Shown: positions 34,873 through 43,596, counted from the first letter of the stretch. The stretch: 64,000 nt of DNA from Alphaproteobacteria bacterium (GCA_026400755.1 JAPLOM010000035.1:35431-99430), one strand, 5' to 3'. The notes: generated by a model from the sequence alone, not told the origin. A program made the numbers and translations.

Positions 34873-36912
34873 TCAGAATTCCTTGCACAGGCGCAGCGAG
34901 TCGTAGATCGCCGCATGGACGTTGCGCGACGCCACCGCATCGCCGACGCGGAAGAGCTGGAACGCGCCGTCCCAGTTGTTGACCAGCGCCTGCGGCCGGT
35001 TGCCCGTGAGCGCCCCCAGATCGACCTCGCCCAGGTTGGTCGAACGCGGCTTCAGCGCGAAATACAGATCTTCGTTGGGCAGCGTGCCATGCTCGGCCAC
35101 CACCTGATCGACGACGCGCTCTTCCTCGGCGTGGGTGTATTCGTTGCGCAACACGGCGACGAAGCCGTTGCCCTCGCGATAGACGGACAGAAGGCGCGTG
35201 TCAGGGGTCAGGACGACGCCCTTCTTGTAAAGCTCGCGCAGATGGATCGGGAAATTCGTGCCGCCGATCTCCTGCAGGATCTGCCGCTCGGGCGTGACCA
35301 ATTCCACTTGCGAGCCGCGGCCGGCCATCATTTCAGCGACCGACGGCCCCTGATGGCCGCCATGGTCGTCGAACAGAAGCACGTTGGCGCCGGGCGCGAT
35401 GCGGCCTTCCAAGATGTCCCAGGTCGAGATGACGTGTTCGCCGCCGCCGATCTCGCCTTTGTTGGGGCGCCCACCAGTCGCGACGACCACGATATCCGGC
35501 TTTTCGCCCACGACCGCATCCGCCGTGGCGGCCGTGCCAAGACGCACCTCGACGCCCAGCTTGCCGACCTGCTGTTCCAGCCAGCGGGTGATGCCGGTCA
35601 ATTGCTCGCGCCACGGCGCCTTGGCGGCCACGTTCAATTGGCCGCCCACCTGTTTCGCCGCCTCGAACAGCACCACCTTATGACCGCGTTCGGCGGAAAC
35701 GCGCGCGGCCTCCAGTCCGCCCGGCCCGCCACCCACAACGACCACCCGCTTGCCGCCCACGCCGCGCGGCACGTTGTGCGGCATGATCTTCTCGCGTCCC
35801 GTGGCCGGGTTCTGGATACACAGCGCCTCGCCGCCCATCAGCAGCCGGTCGACGCAATAGCTGGCGCCGACGCACTGGCGGATCTCGTCCGGTTTTCCCT
35901 CAGTCAGCTTGCGCGCGATATGCGGGTCGGCCAGGTGCGCGCGCGTCATGGCCACCATGTCGACATGCCCGTCCGACACCGCGCGCGAGGCCGTGGCCAG
36001 GTCGACGATACGCCCGGCGTGCATCACGGGCAGATCGACCTCGGCCTTGATGGCGCTGGCCAGATACAGGAACGGCGCCATAGGGAACGCCATGTTGGGC
36101 TGCAGCGTGGCCAGCGACAGATAATCCGTTGCCTGGCTGTGCATCACGTTCATGAAGTCGACCAGGCCCGACTTGGCCAGGCGTTTGGCGATCTCCAGCC
36201 CCTCTTCCGCGCTGATGCCGTCCTGTTTCAGTTCGTCGGCCGAGAAACGCACGCCGACGATGAAATCGTCACCGACCTCGGCGCGCACCGCCTTCAGCAC
36301 GTCGAAGCTGAAGCGCATGCGGTTGTCGAGCGAGCCGCCATATTCGTCGGTGCGCTTGTTGATGCCTTGCGACCAGAACTGGGCGATCAGATGCGCGGCC
36401 GAATAGGACAGTTCAATTCCGTCGAGGCCGCCTTCGCGGCAGCGGCGCGCGGCCTGGGCGAAGTCGCCGATGATGCGCCGTATGTCCCAATCCTCGATCG
36501 TGCGCGGAAAGGTGCGGTGCTCGGGCTCGCGCACGGGCGACGGCGCGACCGGAATCAGGAACGGCCCCACGTCCCAACGCGCGCGGCGGCCCATGTGGGT
36601 AATCTGGCACATGAGCGCCGCGCCGTGGCGGTGCACGCGCTCCGACATCTGCTTCAGGTACGGCACGACCCGGTCACCGGAAACGTCCAACTGGCCGAAC
36701 ACCGCCGGGCAATCGGGCGAGACGACGGACGAGCCGCCGAACATCGTCAGGCCGATGCCGCCCTTGGCCTTTTCCTCGTGATAGAGCTGGTACCGCTCGC
36801 CGGGCATGGCGTCGTCGCCATAAGCCGGCGCATGCGCAGTGCTCATGATCCGATTGCGGATCGTGAGGTGCTTGAGCTTCAGCGGCTTCAGAAGCGCGTC
36901 GTATTCGGCCAT
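34873..36912 (-). CDS. FMN/FAD/Fe-S oxidoreductase, copy 2 (tandem paralogue)
   Basis: 679 residues, same architecture as copy 1 and near-identical in the N-terminal EYDALLKPLK-KHLTIRNR and C-terminal NVHAAIYDSLRLCKEF blocks. Fe-S segment CVGASYCVDRL ... ALCIQNP, again with only three of the four usual Cys. VVVVGGGPGGLEAARVSAERG is the FAD site. First gene of the five-gene catabolic cluster. Two equal-length paralogues in tandem suggest two related N-methylated substrates or a heteromer. Confidence 0.87.
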   Translation of the reverse strand: MAEYDALLKPLKLKHLTIRNRIMSTAHAPAYGDDAMPGERYQLYHEEKAKGGIGLTMFGGSSVVSPDCPAVFGQLDVSGDRVVPYLKQMSERVHRHGAALMCQITHMGRRARWDVGPFLIPVAPSPVREPEHRTFPRTIEDWDIRRIIGDFAQAARRCREGGLDGIELSYSAAHLIAQFWSQGINKRTDEYGGSLDNRMRFSFDVLKAVRAEVGDDFIVGVRFSADELKQDGISAEEGLEIAKRLAKSGLVDFMNVMHSQATDYLSLATLQPNMAFPMAPFLYLASAIKAEVDLPVMHAGRIVDLATASRAVSDGHVDMVAMTRAHLADPHIARKLTEGKPDEIRQCVGASYCVDRLLMGGEALCIQNPATGREKIMPHNVPRGVGGKRVVVVGGGPGGLEAARVSAERGHKVVLFEAAKQVGGQLNVAAKAPWREQLTGITRWLEQQVGKLGVEVRLGTAATADAVVGEKPDIVVVATGGRPNKGEIGGGEHVISTWDILEGRIAPGANVLLFDDHGGHQGPSVAEMMAGRGSQVELVTPERQILQEIGGTNFPIHLRELYKKGVVLTPDTRLLSVYREGNGFVAVLRNEYTHAEEERVVDQVVAEHGTLPNEDLYFALKPRSTNLGEVDLGALTGNRPQALVNNWDGAFQLFRVGDAVASRNVHAAIYDSLRLCKEF

Positions 36913-36929
36913 GAGTCAGCAACCATCCC

Positions 36930-37065
36930 GCACAACCCTCTCCCCTACGAGGGAGAGGGTGCGAGCGAAGCGAGCGGGTAAGGGGTTGGCGGCGCAAGCC
37001 ACCCAAATGACGATCTTCACTTTACCCCCTCCCCTTACCCATCCCTCGTTGGGGAGGGGGATTTC
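36930..37065. repeat. Dispersed palindromic intergenic repeat, second copy
   Basis: The core gagagggtgcgagcg, then aagcgagcgggtaagg (36953-36983), repeats the core at 1617-1647 with few changes. It is flanked by ccctctcccc and ccctccccttacc arms that can pair with it. It lies between the aldo/keto reductase and the oxidoreductase cluster and may end or attenuate transcription. Confidence 0.7.
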
Positions 37066-37082
37066 ATGAAACGCGAACACGG

Positions 37083-37931
37083 CTACACGATATCCAGCGG
37101 CACGTCGCGCTTGGGCGGCGGATAAGCGTGGTCGAGTTCGGCCAGGTCCTCCGGCGTCAGGGTAATGCCCGCCGCCGCGACGTTGGCACGCACGTGATCC
37201 GGGTTCGATGCTTTCGGGATCGAAGCCACCCATGGATCGCGCATGGTCCAGGCGATGGCGATGGTCTCTGGCGCGACATTGTGCCGCCGCGCGACGGATG
37301 CGAGCGCGCCCGTCGATTGCAGCGAGCCTTGATCCAGCGGTGAATAAGCCATCACCGCCACCTGATGTTTCTGGCACCAGGGCAGAAGGTTCCGCTCGAT
37401 GCCGCGCCGGCCCAGATTGTACATAACCTGGTTCGAGGTGATTTTCTTGCCCACTTTCAGCCCCTCCGCATCCGCCATCGCGCGCGTGTCGAAGTTCGAG
37501 ACGCCGTGATGCCTGATTTTTCCCGCCGCGCGCAAACTTTCGAACGCCTCGAGCGTTTCTTCGAGCGGATAGGAGCCCTCCCAGTGGAGGAGATAGAGGT
37601 CCATGCAGTCGATGCCGAGTTTTTTCAGGCTTCGCTCCGCCGCCTGCACCGTGCCCTTGCGCGAGGCGTTGAACGGCAAAACCTTGCTGACGATGAACAG
37701 CCCATCGCGCCACCCCTTGATGGCCTCGCCCACCACCGTCTCGGCGTCGGCGTACATCTCGGCCGTGTCGATCAGCGTGACGCCCAGGTCGATGGCCAGC
37801 CGGATCGCCGCAATCTCATCCTTCTTATGACCCGCGGGTTCGCCCATGCGCCACGTGCCGATGCCGAATGCAGGCATGCGCATGCAGTCGCGCGTCTCGA
37901 TGACACGGATCTTGGGCTTTTTGTCCGCCAT
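37083..37931 (-). CDS. Aldo/keto reductase
   Basis: A 282-residue AKR. Catalytic tetrad: Asp and Tyr in LIDTAEMYAD, Lys in VSKVLPFN, and His in YLLHWEG. IPKASNPDHVRAN is the NADP-binding loop. No operon partner; it is separated by a repeat from the oxidoreductase pair. NADPH-dependent reduction of carbonyls; substrate unknown. Confidence 0.92.
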   Translation of the reverse strand: MADKKPKIRVIETRDCMRMPAFGIGTWRMGEPAGHKKDEIAAIRLAIDLGVTLIDTAEMYADAETVVGEAIKGWRDGLFIVSKVLPFNASRKGTVQAAERSLKKLGIDCMDLYLLHWEGSYPLEETLEAFESLRAAGKIRHHGVSNFDTRAMADAEGLKVGKKITSNQVMYNLGRRGIERNLLPWCQKHQVAVMAYSPLDQGSLQSTGALASVARRHNVAPETIAIAWTMRDPWVASIPKASNPDHVRANVAAAGITLTPEDLAELDHAYPPPKRDVPLDIV

Positions 37932-38032
37932 GTCCTCCCCTTTCGCGGCCTGTCCCGTGCCGCTTTCGGCTCGACCTGAGCCGTTCCACCGCTATGATGA
38001 ATAATGTACGGGGCCAATAAGGGAGACGACAG

Positions 38033-38881
38033 ATGAAAACGATCCTGGTACCCGTCGAGGAGAGCACTGTTCTGCCCTCGATGCTGGAAACAGCACTGTT
38101 GGCCGCGCGCCGCTTCGGCGGGCAGGTCGACGGCCTGCACGTGCGCCCCGCGCTTCCGGGCGTGGTGGCCGCGGGCGCCGCGGGCCTGGTGGCCGCGACC
38201 CCGGACCTGGTGGAAAGCTTCGAGCGCCAGGACCGCGAGCGAACCGAGCGCGCGCAATCCCTGTTCAATGAATTCATGCGGGCCAAGGGCATTGGCCCAA
38301 CGCCGGTGGCCGACGCGCCGAACTATGGCTGGATCGAGGAAACCTCGCCCGGCGACGACGCGGTTGGCAGCCGCGGGCGCTCCTACGACTTGATTGTCGT
38401 CGGACGGCCCGTGCGCGGCCAGACCACGCCGGCCATGAGCACGCTGGAAGCCGCCCTGTTCGAAAGCGGCCGTCCGCTCTTGATCGCGCCGCCCCACGCG
38501 CCGGCAGCCCTCGGCAACAATGTCTGCATCGCTTGGAACGGCTCGACCGAGACGGCACGTACCATCGCCTTCGCCATGCCGTTTCTCTTGCGTGCGCGGA
38601 AGGTGACGGTGGTGACCATCGAGGGCGCCTTCGTGCCCGGCCCGAGCGGCGCCGACATGGCCCGCAACCTGGCGCGCAACGGCATACCGGTCGAAGTCTT
38701 CGACGCCAAGGACGGCGGGCGTCCGCCGGGCGAGGCCATGCTGGCCGAAGCCGCGGCCCATGGCGCCGACATGATGGTGAAAGGCGCCTATACCCACAGC
38801 CGCCTGCGCCAGATGATCTTCGGCGGCGCGACCAGTCAGATCCTGGCCGCGGCGGAGATGCCCGTCTTCATGGCGCACTAG
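38033..38881 (+). CDS. Universal stress protein, two-domain UspA family
   Basis: 282 residues with two Usp-like halves: KTILVPVEESTVLPSMLETA, then a second domain beginning NNVCIAWNGSTETARTIAFA, with a C-terminal VKGAYTHSRLRQMIFGGAT block close to the family G-2x-G-9x-G-S/T ATP-binding signature. Cytoplasmic stress protein. An HdeD-type membrane protein follows 63 bp downstream. Confidence 0.9.
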   Translation: MKTILVPVEESTVLPSMLETALLAARRFGGQVDGLHVRPALPGVVAAGAAGLVAATPDLVESFERQDRERTERAQSLFNEFMRAKGIGPTPVADAPNYGWIEETSPGDDAVGSRGRSYDLIVVGRPVRGQTTPAMSTLEAALFESGRPLLIAPPHAPAALGNNVCIAWNGSTETARTIAFAMPFLLRARKVTVVTIEGAFVPGPSGADMARNLARNGIPVEVFDAKDGGRPPGEAMLAEAAAHGADMMVKGAYTHSRLRQMIFGGATSQILAAAEMPVFMAH

Positions 38882-38944
38882 GACACGACGGCGCGGTCCG
38901 GCATCCCGCCGGATCGTGCCGCGCGGCTACTATTAAGGAACGAC

Positions 38945-39496
38945 ATGAATCCCGATCTCGGATCGCGCCTGGCCAACAATTGGTGGGCGCTCGCGTTGCG
39001 CGGCGGATTGGCCATCCTGTTCGGCCTGATCGCCCTGTTCATGCCCGACGTCACGCTGACGACGCTGATGCTTCTGTTCGCGGCCTACATGCTGCTAGGC
39101 GGCATCCTGGCCGTCGTCGCGGGTATCCGCGCGGCCGAGCGGCACGGGCGGTCCATGCCGCTGTTCTTCGAAGGCGCGCTCAACATTTTGGTCGCGATCC
39201 TAGCGGCGATCTGGCCGGACCAGACCATCGTCGCCATCGTCTACATCGTCGGCGCCTGGGCCTTGCTGTCGGGCGGATTCCTGGTGGTAGCGGCCGTGCG
39301 TATGCGTGGCAACGCGCAGGGGGAGTTCTTGCTTGGACTCCTGGGCGTCCTAGCCATCGTCTTCGGTGTTGTTCTATTCGTCTGGCCGGGCGCAGCCGCG
39401 GTCGCCTTCGCCTGGTGGATCGGCATCTTCGCGCTGCTGTTCGGCGTGACGATGGTGAGCCTGGCCATGCGCCTCAAGAAGCGTGCCGGCGCATGA
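38945..39496 (+). CDS. HdeD/DUF308-family membrane protein
   Basis: 183 residues, six predicted helices in pairs, starting ALRGGLAILFGLIALF and containing LLGLLGVLAIVFGVVLFVWPG: typical of HdeD acid-stress membrane proteins. AAGGAACGAC precedes the ATG. It lies in a small stress group (UspA upstream, acetyltransferase-like protein downstream). Confidence 0.88.
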   Translation: MNPDLGSRLANNWWALALRGGLAILFGLIALFMPDVTLTTLMLLFAAYMLLGGILAVVAGIRAAERHGRSMPLFFEGALNILVAILAAIWPDQTIVAIVYIVGAWALLSGGFLVVAAVRMRGNAQGEFLLGLLGVLAIVFGVVLFVWPGAAAVAFAWWIGIFALLFGVTMVSLAMRLKKRAGA

Positions 39497-39497
39497 C

Positions 39498-39767
39498 ATG
39501 AGCGTGCGCGACAACACGCAGCGCAGCCGTTTCGAGATGGATGTAGAGGGCGGTGTGGCTTTCGCCAGTTACCGTGCCGATGAATCGGTCGTCGTGGTCA
39601 ACCATACGGAAGTACCGGCCGCGGTCAACGGACGCGGACTTGGCAGCAAGCTCGTTCGCGGCATGCTTGATCTGATCCGCGCCAGCAACCGCAAGGTGGT
39701 GCCACGCTGCGGCTTCGTTGCCGCCTTCATCCGCGCCCACCCAGAGTATCAAGACCTGGTGCGCTGA
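39498..39767 (+). CDS. GNAT-like acetyltransferase, short YidJ/GCN5-related type
   Basis: An 89-residue single-domain protein: SFASYRA-like core, HTEVPAAVNGRGLGSKLVRGM (split: HTEVPAAVNGRGLG, then SKLVRGM) giving the acetyl-CoA loop, and VVPRCGFVAAFIRAHPEYQDLV at the end (split at AAF). It belongs to the small acetyltransferase group of about 90 residues. It starts 1 bp after the hdeD stop, so is co-translated. Confidence 0.85.
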   Translation: MSVRDNTQRSRFEMDVEGGVAFASYRADESVVVVNHTEVPAAVNGRGLGSKLVRGMLDLIRASNRKVVPRCGFVAAFIRAHPEYQDLVR

Positions 39768-39861
39768 CTACCTAATCACGCGCTTTTGGTCGAGGGCCAG
39801 AGAAACCCCGACTATGACTTTCGATTATCGTCTGTACTTTCGTTGGCGCTTTCTTTTTCGC

Positions 39862-39914
39862 TTCGACAAAAACGTCGAAACAAGCATCTAGAAATCCGTG
39901 CATCCAACTGCACG
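39862..39914. other. Two small hairpins beyond the HEPN-like gene
   Basis: Perfect six-base arms TTCGAC/GTCGAA (39862-39867, 39874-39879) and CGTGCA/TGCACG (39897-39902, 39909-39914), each with a six-base loop. Neither is followed by a T-run. They lie just past the stop of the minus-strand gene and could stabilise its RNA, or be part of the coding sequence when the G-run changes length. Confidence 0.5.
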
Positions 39915-39917
39915 AGA

Positions 39918-40322
39918 TTACAATTGACGGGGGGGGGGGGGGTCATATTTCACCTTCCGCTCTTTACACAATTCGACCATTCGGTATTTGAGATTCTCAC
40001 TTAGTGAAGCGAAAAAGTCTTTCCCATCGGAAGGTAGTAGTTCGGCGGTTAACTGGTGAACAAATCGATTCCTAATCGAATTCAAAAGCAGAATCGGCTT
40101 AGTAAAATCGGCGGGGAATAATCCCAGTGCCGCGGCAACACGAACCTTCTGTACAAAGGACAATCGATCAATTTTTAACAGGTCTGGCCTTATCATGTGT
40201 GATTCGATAAGGCGCGTGATAGACGCCTCAATCTGCAAATGTTGGCTTATAAAAAAATTCAACGCGTCGTTCGACGCCATGTTGTCTAAGTTTCTGAAAT
40301 CCTGAACGTCCTCATCATCCAT
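39918..40322 (-). CDS. HEPN-like protein with poly-C tract in its 3' end
   Basis: 134 residues, all-helical by appearance, lower in GC than its surroundings. RNRFVH (about residue 86) fits the Rx4-6H motif of HEPN ribonucleases; NSIRNRFVHQL resembles HEPN-type toxins and abortive-infection RNases. The C-terminus reads YDPPPP because of a run of 14 C on the coding strand (39929-39942). A gain or loss of one base replaces the last few residues with a tail of 33-50 residues. The ATG overlaps the stop of the hydrolase-OsmC gene by 8 nt. I do not recognise a named family; HEPN is an inference. Confidence 0.6.
   Translation of the reverse strand: MDDEDVQDFRNLDNMASNDALNFFISQHLQIEASITRLIESHMIRPDLLKIDRLSFVQKVRVAAALGLFPADFTKPILLLNSIRNRFVHQLTAELLPSDGKDFFASLSENLKYRMVELCKERKVKYDPPPPRQL
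39929..39942. repeat. Homopolymer of 14 G (possible contingency locus)
   Basis: An unbroken run of 14 G on the plus strand inside the 3' end of the HEPN-like gene. Runs this long are rare outside contingency loci and mutate by slippage; the length is also the kind that short-read assemblies get wrong. Confidence 0.9.
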
Positions 40323-41550
40323 TCGCCATCACCGTCTTAATATGGATTTCCGAGGTCAGCGTGCGGTGGACCGGGCACTTGTCCGCAATCTCCAAAAGCT
40401 TCGCGCGCTGCTCCTCGCTCAGATCGCCCTCCAAATGGATCACGCGGTCGATGTGGTCGATCATGCCGTCCTTGGTCTCGCAATCGTCGCAGTCGGCGGC
40501 ATAGATGCGCGAGTGGCGCAGCTCCACCGTCGTACGTACGAGCGGAATCTTCTTCCGCTCGGCATACATCCGAATCGTCATGGACGTGCAGGCACCCAGC
40601 GCCGAGAGAAGATAGCCGTACGGGTCGGGCCCGGTGTCGAAACCGCCGGTGGCCGTGGGCTCGTCGGCCAGAAGCCGGTGCCGTCCCACGCGCACCTCCT
40701 GCTGGAAGCGGCCGACGCTCGTTTCGTGCACGCGCACGATGCCCTCGGGCAACACGTCCTCCGCCAGAAGCGCGCCGCGCGGCGCGGCCGTGCCGTCCAG
40801 ATAGCGGTCGGCCCAGGCCGCGATCACTTCGGCGGCGTAGGCGGCGTCGCGCCGATTGGTCAGCAGGTGGTCGGCCAGGTCGAGAGAGACGAAACTTTTG
40901 GGATGCTTGGCGCGCGAGAAGATGGCGGTCGCGTTCTCGATCCCCACCGTCTCGTCGCGCGGCGCGTGCATCACCAGAAGCGCCTTGCCAAGATGGGCGA
41001 CATGATCTTCCATCGGCTGGCGCGCGAGGTCCTCCAGGAACTGGCGGCGGAAACGGAAGCGCCGCCCCTCCAGCAGCACCTCGGCTTCGCCTTCGCGCTC
41101 GATCGCGGCCAGGCTGTCACCTAACAGTTTTCGGACATGATCGGGATCGCAGGGCGCCGCGATGGTGGCGACGGCGCGGATGTTGGACAGCGCGTGCGCC
41201 GCCGCGATGGCGGCGGCCCCGCCCAGGCTGTGGCCGACCAGAAGACTGGGCGCCGCATATTTCCCGGCGAGCGCGGCCGAGGCCGCGACCAGGTCCTGGA
41301 CGTTCGATGAAAAATTGGTGTCGGCGAAATCGCCGCCGCTGCCGCCGAGGCCCGTGAAGTCGAAGCGCAGCACGGCGATGCCCCGCGCCGAAAGCGCGCG
41401 GGCAATGCGCACCGCCGCCAGCACATCCTTGCCGCAGGTGAAGCAATGGGCATAGAGCGCGAAGGCGCGCGGCGCGCCCTCGGGCAGGTCCAACACGCCC
41501 GCTAGCGTCTCGCCGCGTCCATTGGGAAAATCGAACCGTTCGAAGCGCAT
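40315..41550 (-). CDS. Alpha/beta hydrolase fused to OsmC-family peroxide-detoxifying domain
   Basis: 411 residues. N-terminal alpha/beta hydrolase (about 1-255): YAHCFTCGKD, nucleophile in GHSLGGAAA, HAPRDETVG. C-terminal OsmC domain (from about 280): RHRLLADEPTATGG, the redox Cys in SALGACTSMTIRMYAERKK (19 residues), and the second Cys in KCPVHRTL. The fusion is a recognised architecture. Start ATG 41550 is chosen, since the longer frame runs into the tRNA-Leu gene. Role: hydrolysis plus organic-hydroperoxide reduction. Confidence 0.92.
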   Translation of the reverse strand: MRFERFDFPNGRGETLAGVLDLPEGAPRAFALYAHCFTCGKDVLAAVRIARALSARGIAVLRFDFTGLGGSGGDFADTNFSSNVQDLVAASAALAGKYAAPSLLVGHSLGGAAAIAAAHALSNIRAVATIAAPCDPDHVRKLLGDSLAAIEREGEAEVLLEGRRFRFRRQFLEDLARQPMEDHVAHLGKALLVMHAPRDETVGIENATAIFSRAKHPKSFVSLDLADHLLTNRRDAAYAAEVIAAWADRYLDGTAAPRGALLAEDVLPEGIVRVHETSVGRFQQEVRVGRHRLLADEPTATGGFDTGPDPYGYLLSALGACTSMTIRMYAERKKIPLVRTTVELRHSRIYAADCDDCETKDGMIDHIDRVIHLEGDLSEEQRAKLLEIADKCPVHRTLTSEIHIKTVMANG

Positions 41551-41570
41551 CGCGCCGCCTCCCCACGGCT

Positions 41571-41656
41571 TGGTGCAGGCGGAGGGACTCGAACCCACAC
41601 TCTCTCACGAGAAAGGGCTTTTAAGGCCCCCGCGTCTACCATTCCGCCACGCCTGC
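41571..41656 (-). tRNA. tRNA-Leu (anticodon TAA)
   Basis: The minus strand reads GCAGGCG acceptor, GGTAGACGCG D-region, anticodon loop CTTAAAA, a long variable arm typical of class II tRNA (TTTCTCGTGAGAGAG), T-loop GGTTCGAGTCC, and CGCCTGC with discriminator A and encoded CCA (41573-41571). Length 86. The class II arm and TAA anticodon give leucine. Confidence 0.95.
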
Positions 41657-41711
41657 AACGACGCGCACTTTAGCATAAGGCCAAGCGACAACGCGCCCCG
41701 CCACCCGGGCA

Positions 41712-42548
41712 TTATGATGTCTTCTTGAACTCCGCGATCAGCAACCAGCCGTAGTGGCGCTTCAGCCACTCATCCAGAAAACGCGGAATAAGCGGGATCA
41801 TCTTCTTATTCATATGCGTGCAGCTTAGCCGGACGTCGGAAAGACCGGCCTGTTCCAGCGAGCGCGCAAGTTCGCGTGGTGAATAGTGCTTGTGAAAGAA
41901 ACCGTCGGTGAAGAAGCGCTGCACGCTCGCCATCGTCTCACCGGAGAACAGCTTGCCTTTAAAAACCAGCCACTGCAGGCCTTTGATCCAATACCGTAGG
42001 CTGCTGCGGTTATACACCATGACGAGCCCGCCTCCGCCCGGCCGCAGAACCCTGCCCACGTGGTTGAAGATCACCTGAGGCGCATTGGAGTGATGGATGA
42101 CGCCCCAGGAATACACGTGGTCGAGCGAGCGATCCGGAAGATCGAGCTTTTCGGCATCCATACGGACAACGCGGACATTGGCGAGGTCCTGGGCAGCTGC
42201 GTTGGCACCAGTCATGGCAACGGCCTGCGCGGTCAAGTCGATCGCGGTGACGTGGGCGCCCGCCTTGGCGAAAAGGCAGGTGGCGCTGCCCGCGCCGCAG
42301 CCGATCTCCAACACCCATTTGTCATGGAAGGATTTGAACCGCACATTTTCCGCGATCCAGGGATTGCTGTGCAGATAGGCTTGGTTGATGGCTTCGAAAT
42401 CCGCGGCGGTCTTGGGAAGGCGTTCAGCGCTGTCCCATTCCGCATAGGTCATGGGCAAGGCTTCCCACCACGCCCGGTTCTGCTCCTGAGGATTGAGCGA
42501 GCGCTCGGCCACGGTCTTGTGCGTGCTCTCGTATATCGTCTGCGGCAT
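41712..42548 (-). CDS. Class I SAM-dependent methyltransferase
   Basis: 278 residues. SAM motif I VLEIGCGAGSATCLFA (about residue 79), motif II DLTAQAV, YSWGVIHHSNAP as the post-II region. N-terminal 70 residues (EQNRAWWEALPMTYAEWD) are characteristic of a methyltransferase-11-type group acting on lipids or saccharides. The substrate is unknown. Alone on the minus strand. Confidence 0.88.
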   Translation of the reverse strand: MPQTIYESTHKTVAERSLNPQEQNRAWWEALPMTYAEWDSAERLPKTAADFEAINQAYLHSNPWIAENVRFKSFHDKWVLEIGCGAGSATCLFAKAGAHVTAIDLTAQAVAMTGANAAAQDLANVRVVRMDAEKLDLPDRSLDHVYSWGVIHHSNAPQVIFNHVGRVLRPGGGGLVMVYNRSSLRYWIKGLQWLVFKGKLFSGETMASVQRFFTDGFFHKHYSPRELARSLEQAGLSDVRLSCTHMNKKMIPLIPRFLDEWLKRHYGWLLIAEFKKTS

Positions 42549-42670
42549 GGGGGGCTCCGGTCGCGGCGCGCAATGTTAAAGGCGTGGCCCGCCCTTGGCT
42601 ATTCGTGGCGTCGCATTCCCGGAAGCGGGACTTGGTTTATAGTCCGCACGCCCGAAAGGCGGAGAAAAAC

Positions 42671-42883
42671 ATGGCCATCAACTGGCGCGAGCGGACGACA
42701 TGGGTGCGGATCGGGTGGGTCGCGACCGCCCTATGGATGATCTATGTGTGGGAGGAATCGAAGTTCGATCCCGCGCACCCGCTCTATAATTACATCTTCC
42801 TGGTGCCACTAGCCGGCTGGACCGTGGCGCTGATCGCCGAGCGGATCCTGCGCGGCAAGCGCCCGAAGCCGCCGCCGGGCTAG
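42671..42883 (+). CDS. Small hypothetical protein with two transmembrane helices
   Basis: 70 residues from the ATG at 42671, which has GGCGGAGAAA upstream: two hydrophobic helices (VRIGWVATALWMIYVW and YNYIFLVPLAGWTVALIAE) and a basic Pro-rich end. Not recognised as a named family. It overlaps the convergent hypothetical gene by 4 bp. Inner-membrane protein by appearance. Confidence 0.7.
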   Translation: MAINWRERTTWVRIGWVATALWMIYVWEESKFDPAHPLYNYIFLVPLAGWTVALIAERILRGKRPKPPPG

Positions 42884-43596
42884 TTCGCCGCCGCGGCCAG
42901 AAGCAGGCGCGCCTGGCCCGTGCAGCCCGCATCGCCCATCCACACCGCGCGGTGGGCGTCGGACGCCAGATTGCCGGGCACCATGCGCACCACCATCCGC
43001 TTCGCCGTGGGCGAGGCATCCATGCGGGCGAGATAGACCGCGCCATCCTCGAGCTTCAAATCCGTGGGCCAGGGCACGGTCGCGACGCCCGCCGGCCATT
43101 CGATGCTGGTCTTGCCCTCTTCCTTCATGCCGGCCAGCGAAAGCGTGCCCGCGCGCTCGGGCGCCGCGCGCCACAGCACGACGGGCGCACCGGTAGCCGC
43201 GCAATAATCGCCCGCGCGGTTCACATCCAGCGCCCAAGGATCGCCGGGCTCGGCCGGGGGGCCACCGCGCACGGCGCCCAGCGTCGTGCCCGCCTTGCCC
43301 TGGCCCGAGGCCAGCTTGCCGAGCGATTGTAGGAACGCCTTGTCGGCGGGCGGAGCACCTTCCCACGCCGCGCCCTTGTAGGGGCCGTTGCGGGTCAGCG
43401 ACTTGCCACCGCCCGCGATAAAGGTGACCCGCTGCCCGGCGGCGAGATCGAGGGCGGCGGCGGAATCGACCGTCTGTCCCGTCGGCACCGACGGGGCATT
43501 GGACGCCACCACCATGATGTCGGCGGCGAAGGCGGGTGAAACGGCGCCAGCCAGGAACACGGCGCAGGCGACTACGCGAATCGAGCCACGCATCAT
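42880..43596 (-). CDS. Hypothetical exported protein, operon partner of the CHASE2 cyclase
   Basis: 238 residues with a signal peptide (VVACAVFLAGAVSPAFA). Some repeated Gly/Ala-rich stretches; two possible Cys (YCAATG and GCTGQA) could make a disulfide. The first half (AALDLAAGQRVTFIAGGGKSLTRNG, split: AALDLAAGQRV, then TFIAGGGKSLTRNG) resembles proteins found downstream of CHASE2 cyclases. ATGA overlap with the cyclase gene shows co-translation, so it probably senses or reports an extracytoplasmic cue for it. No named family. Confidence 0.75.
   Translation of the reverse strand: MMRGSIRVVACAVFLAGAVSPAFAADIMVVASNAPSVPTGQTVDSAAALDLAAGQRVTFIAGGGKSLTRNGPYKGAAWEGAPPADKAFLQSLGKLASGQGKAGTTLGAVRGGPPAEPGDPWALDVNRAGDYCAATGAPVVLWRAAPERAGTLSLAGMKEEGKTSIEWPAGVATVPWPTDLKLEDGAVYLARMDASPTAKRMVVRMVPGNLASDAHRAVWMGDAGCTGQARLLLAAAAN

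Noticed and set aside
34915..36981. 688-codon plus-strand frame opposite the second flavin oxidoreductase
   Set aside because: Shadow of a real gene, His/Arg/Asp-rich composition, no motif.
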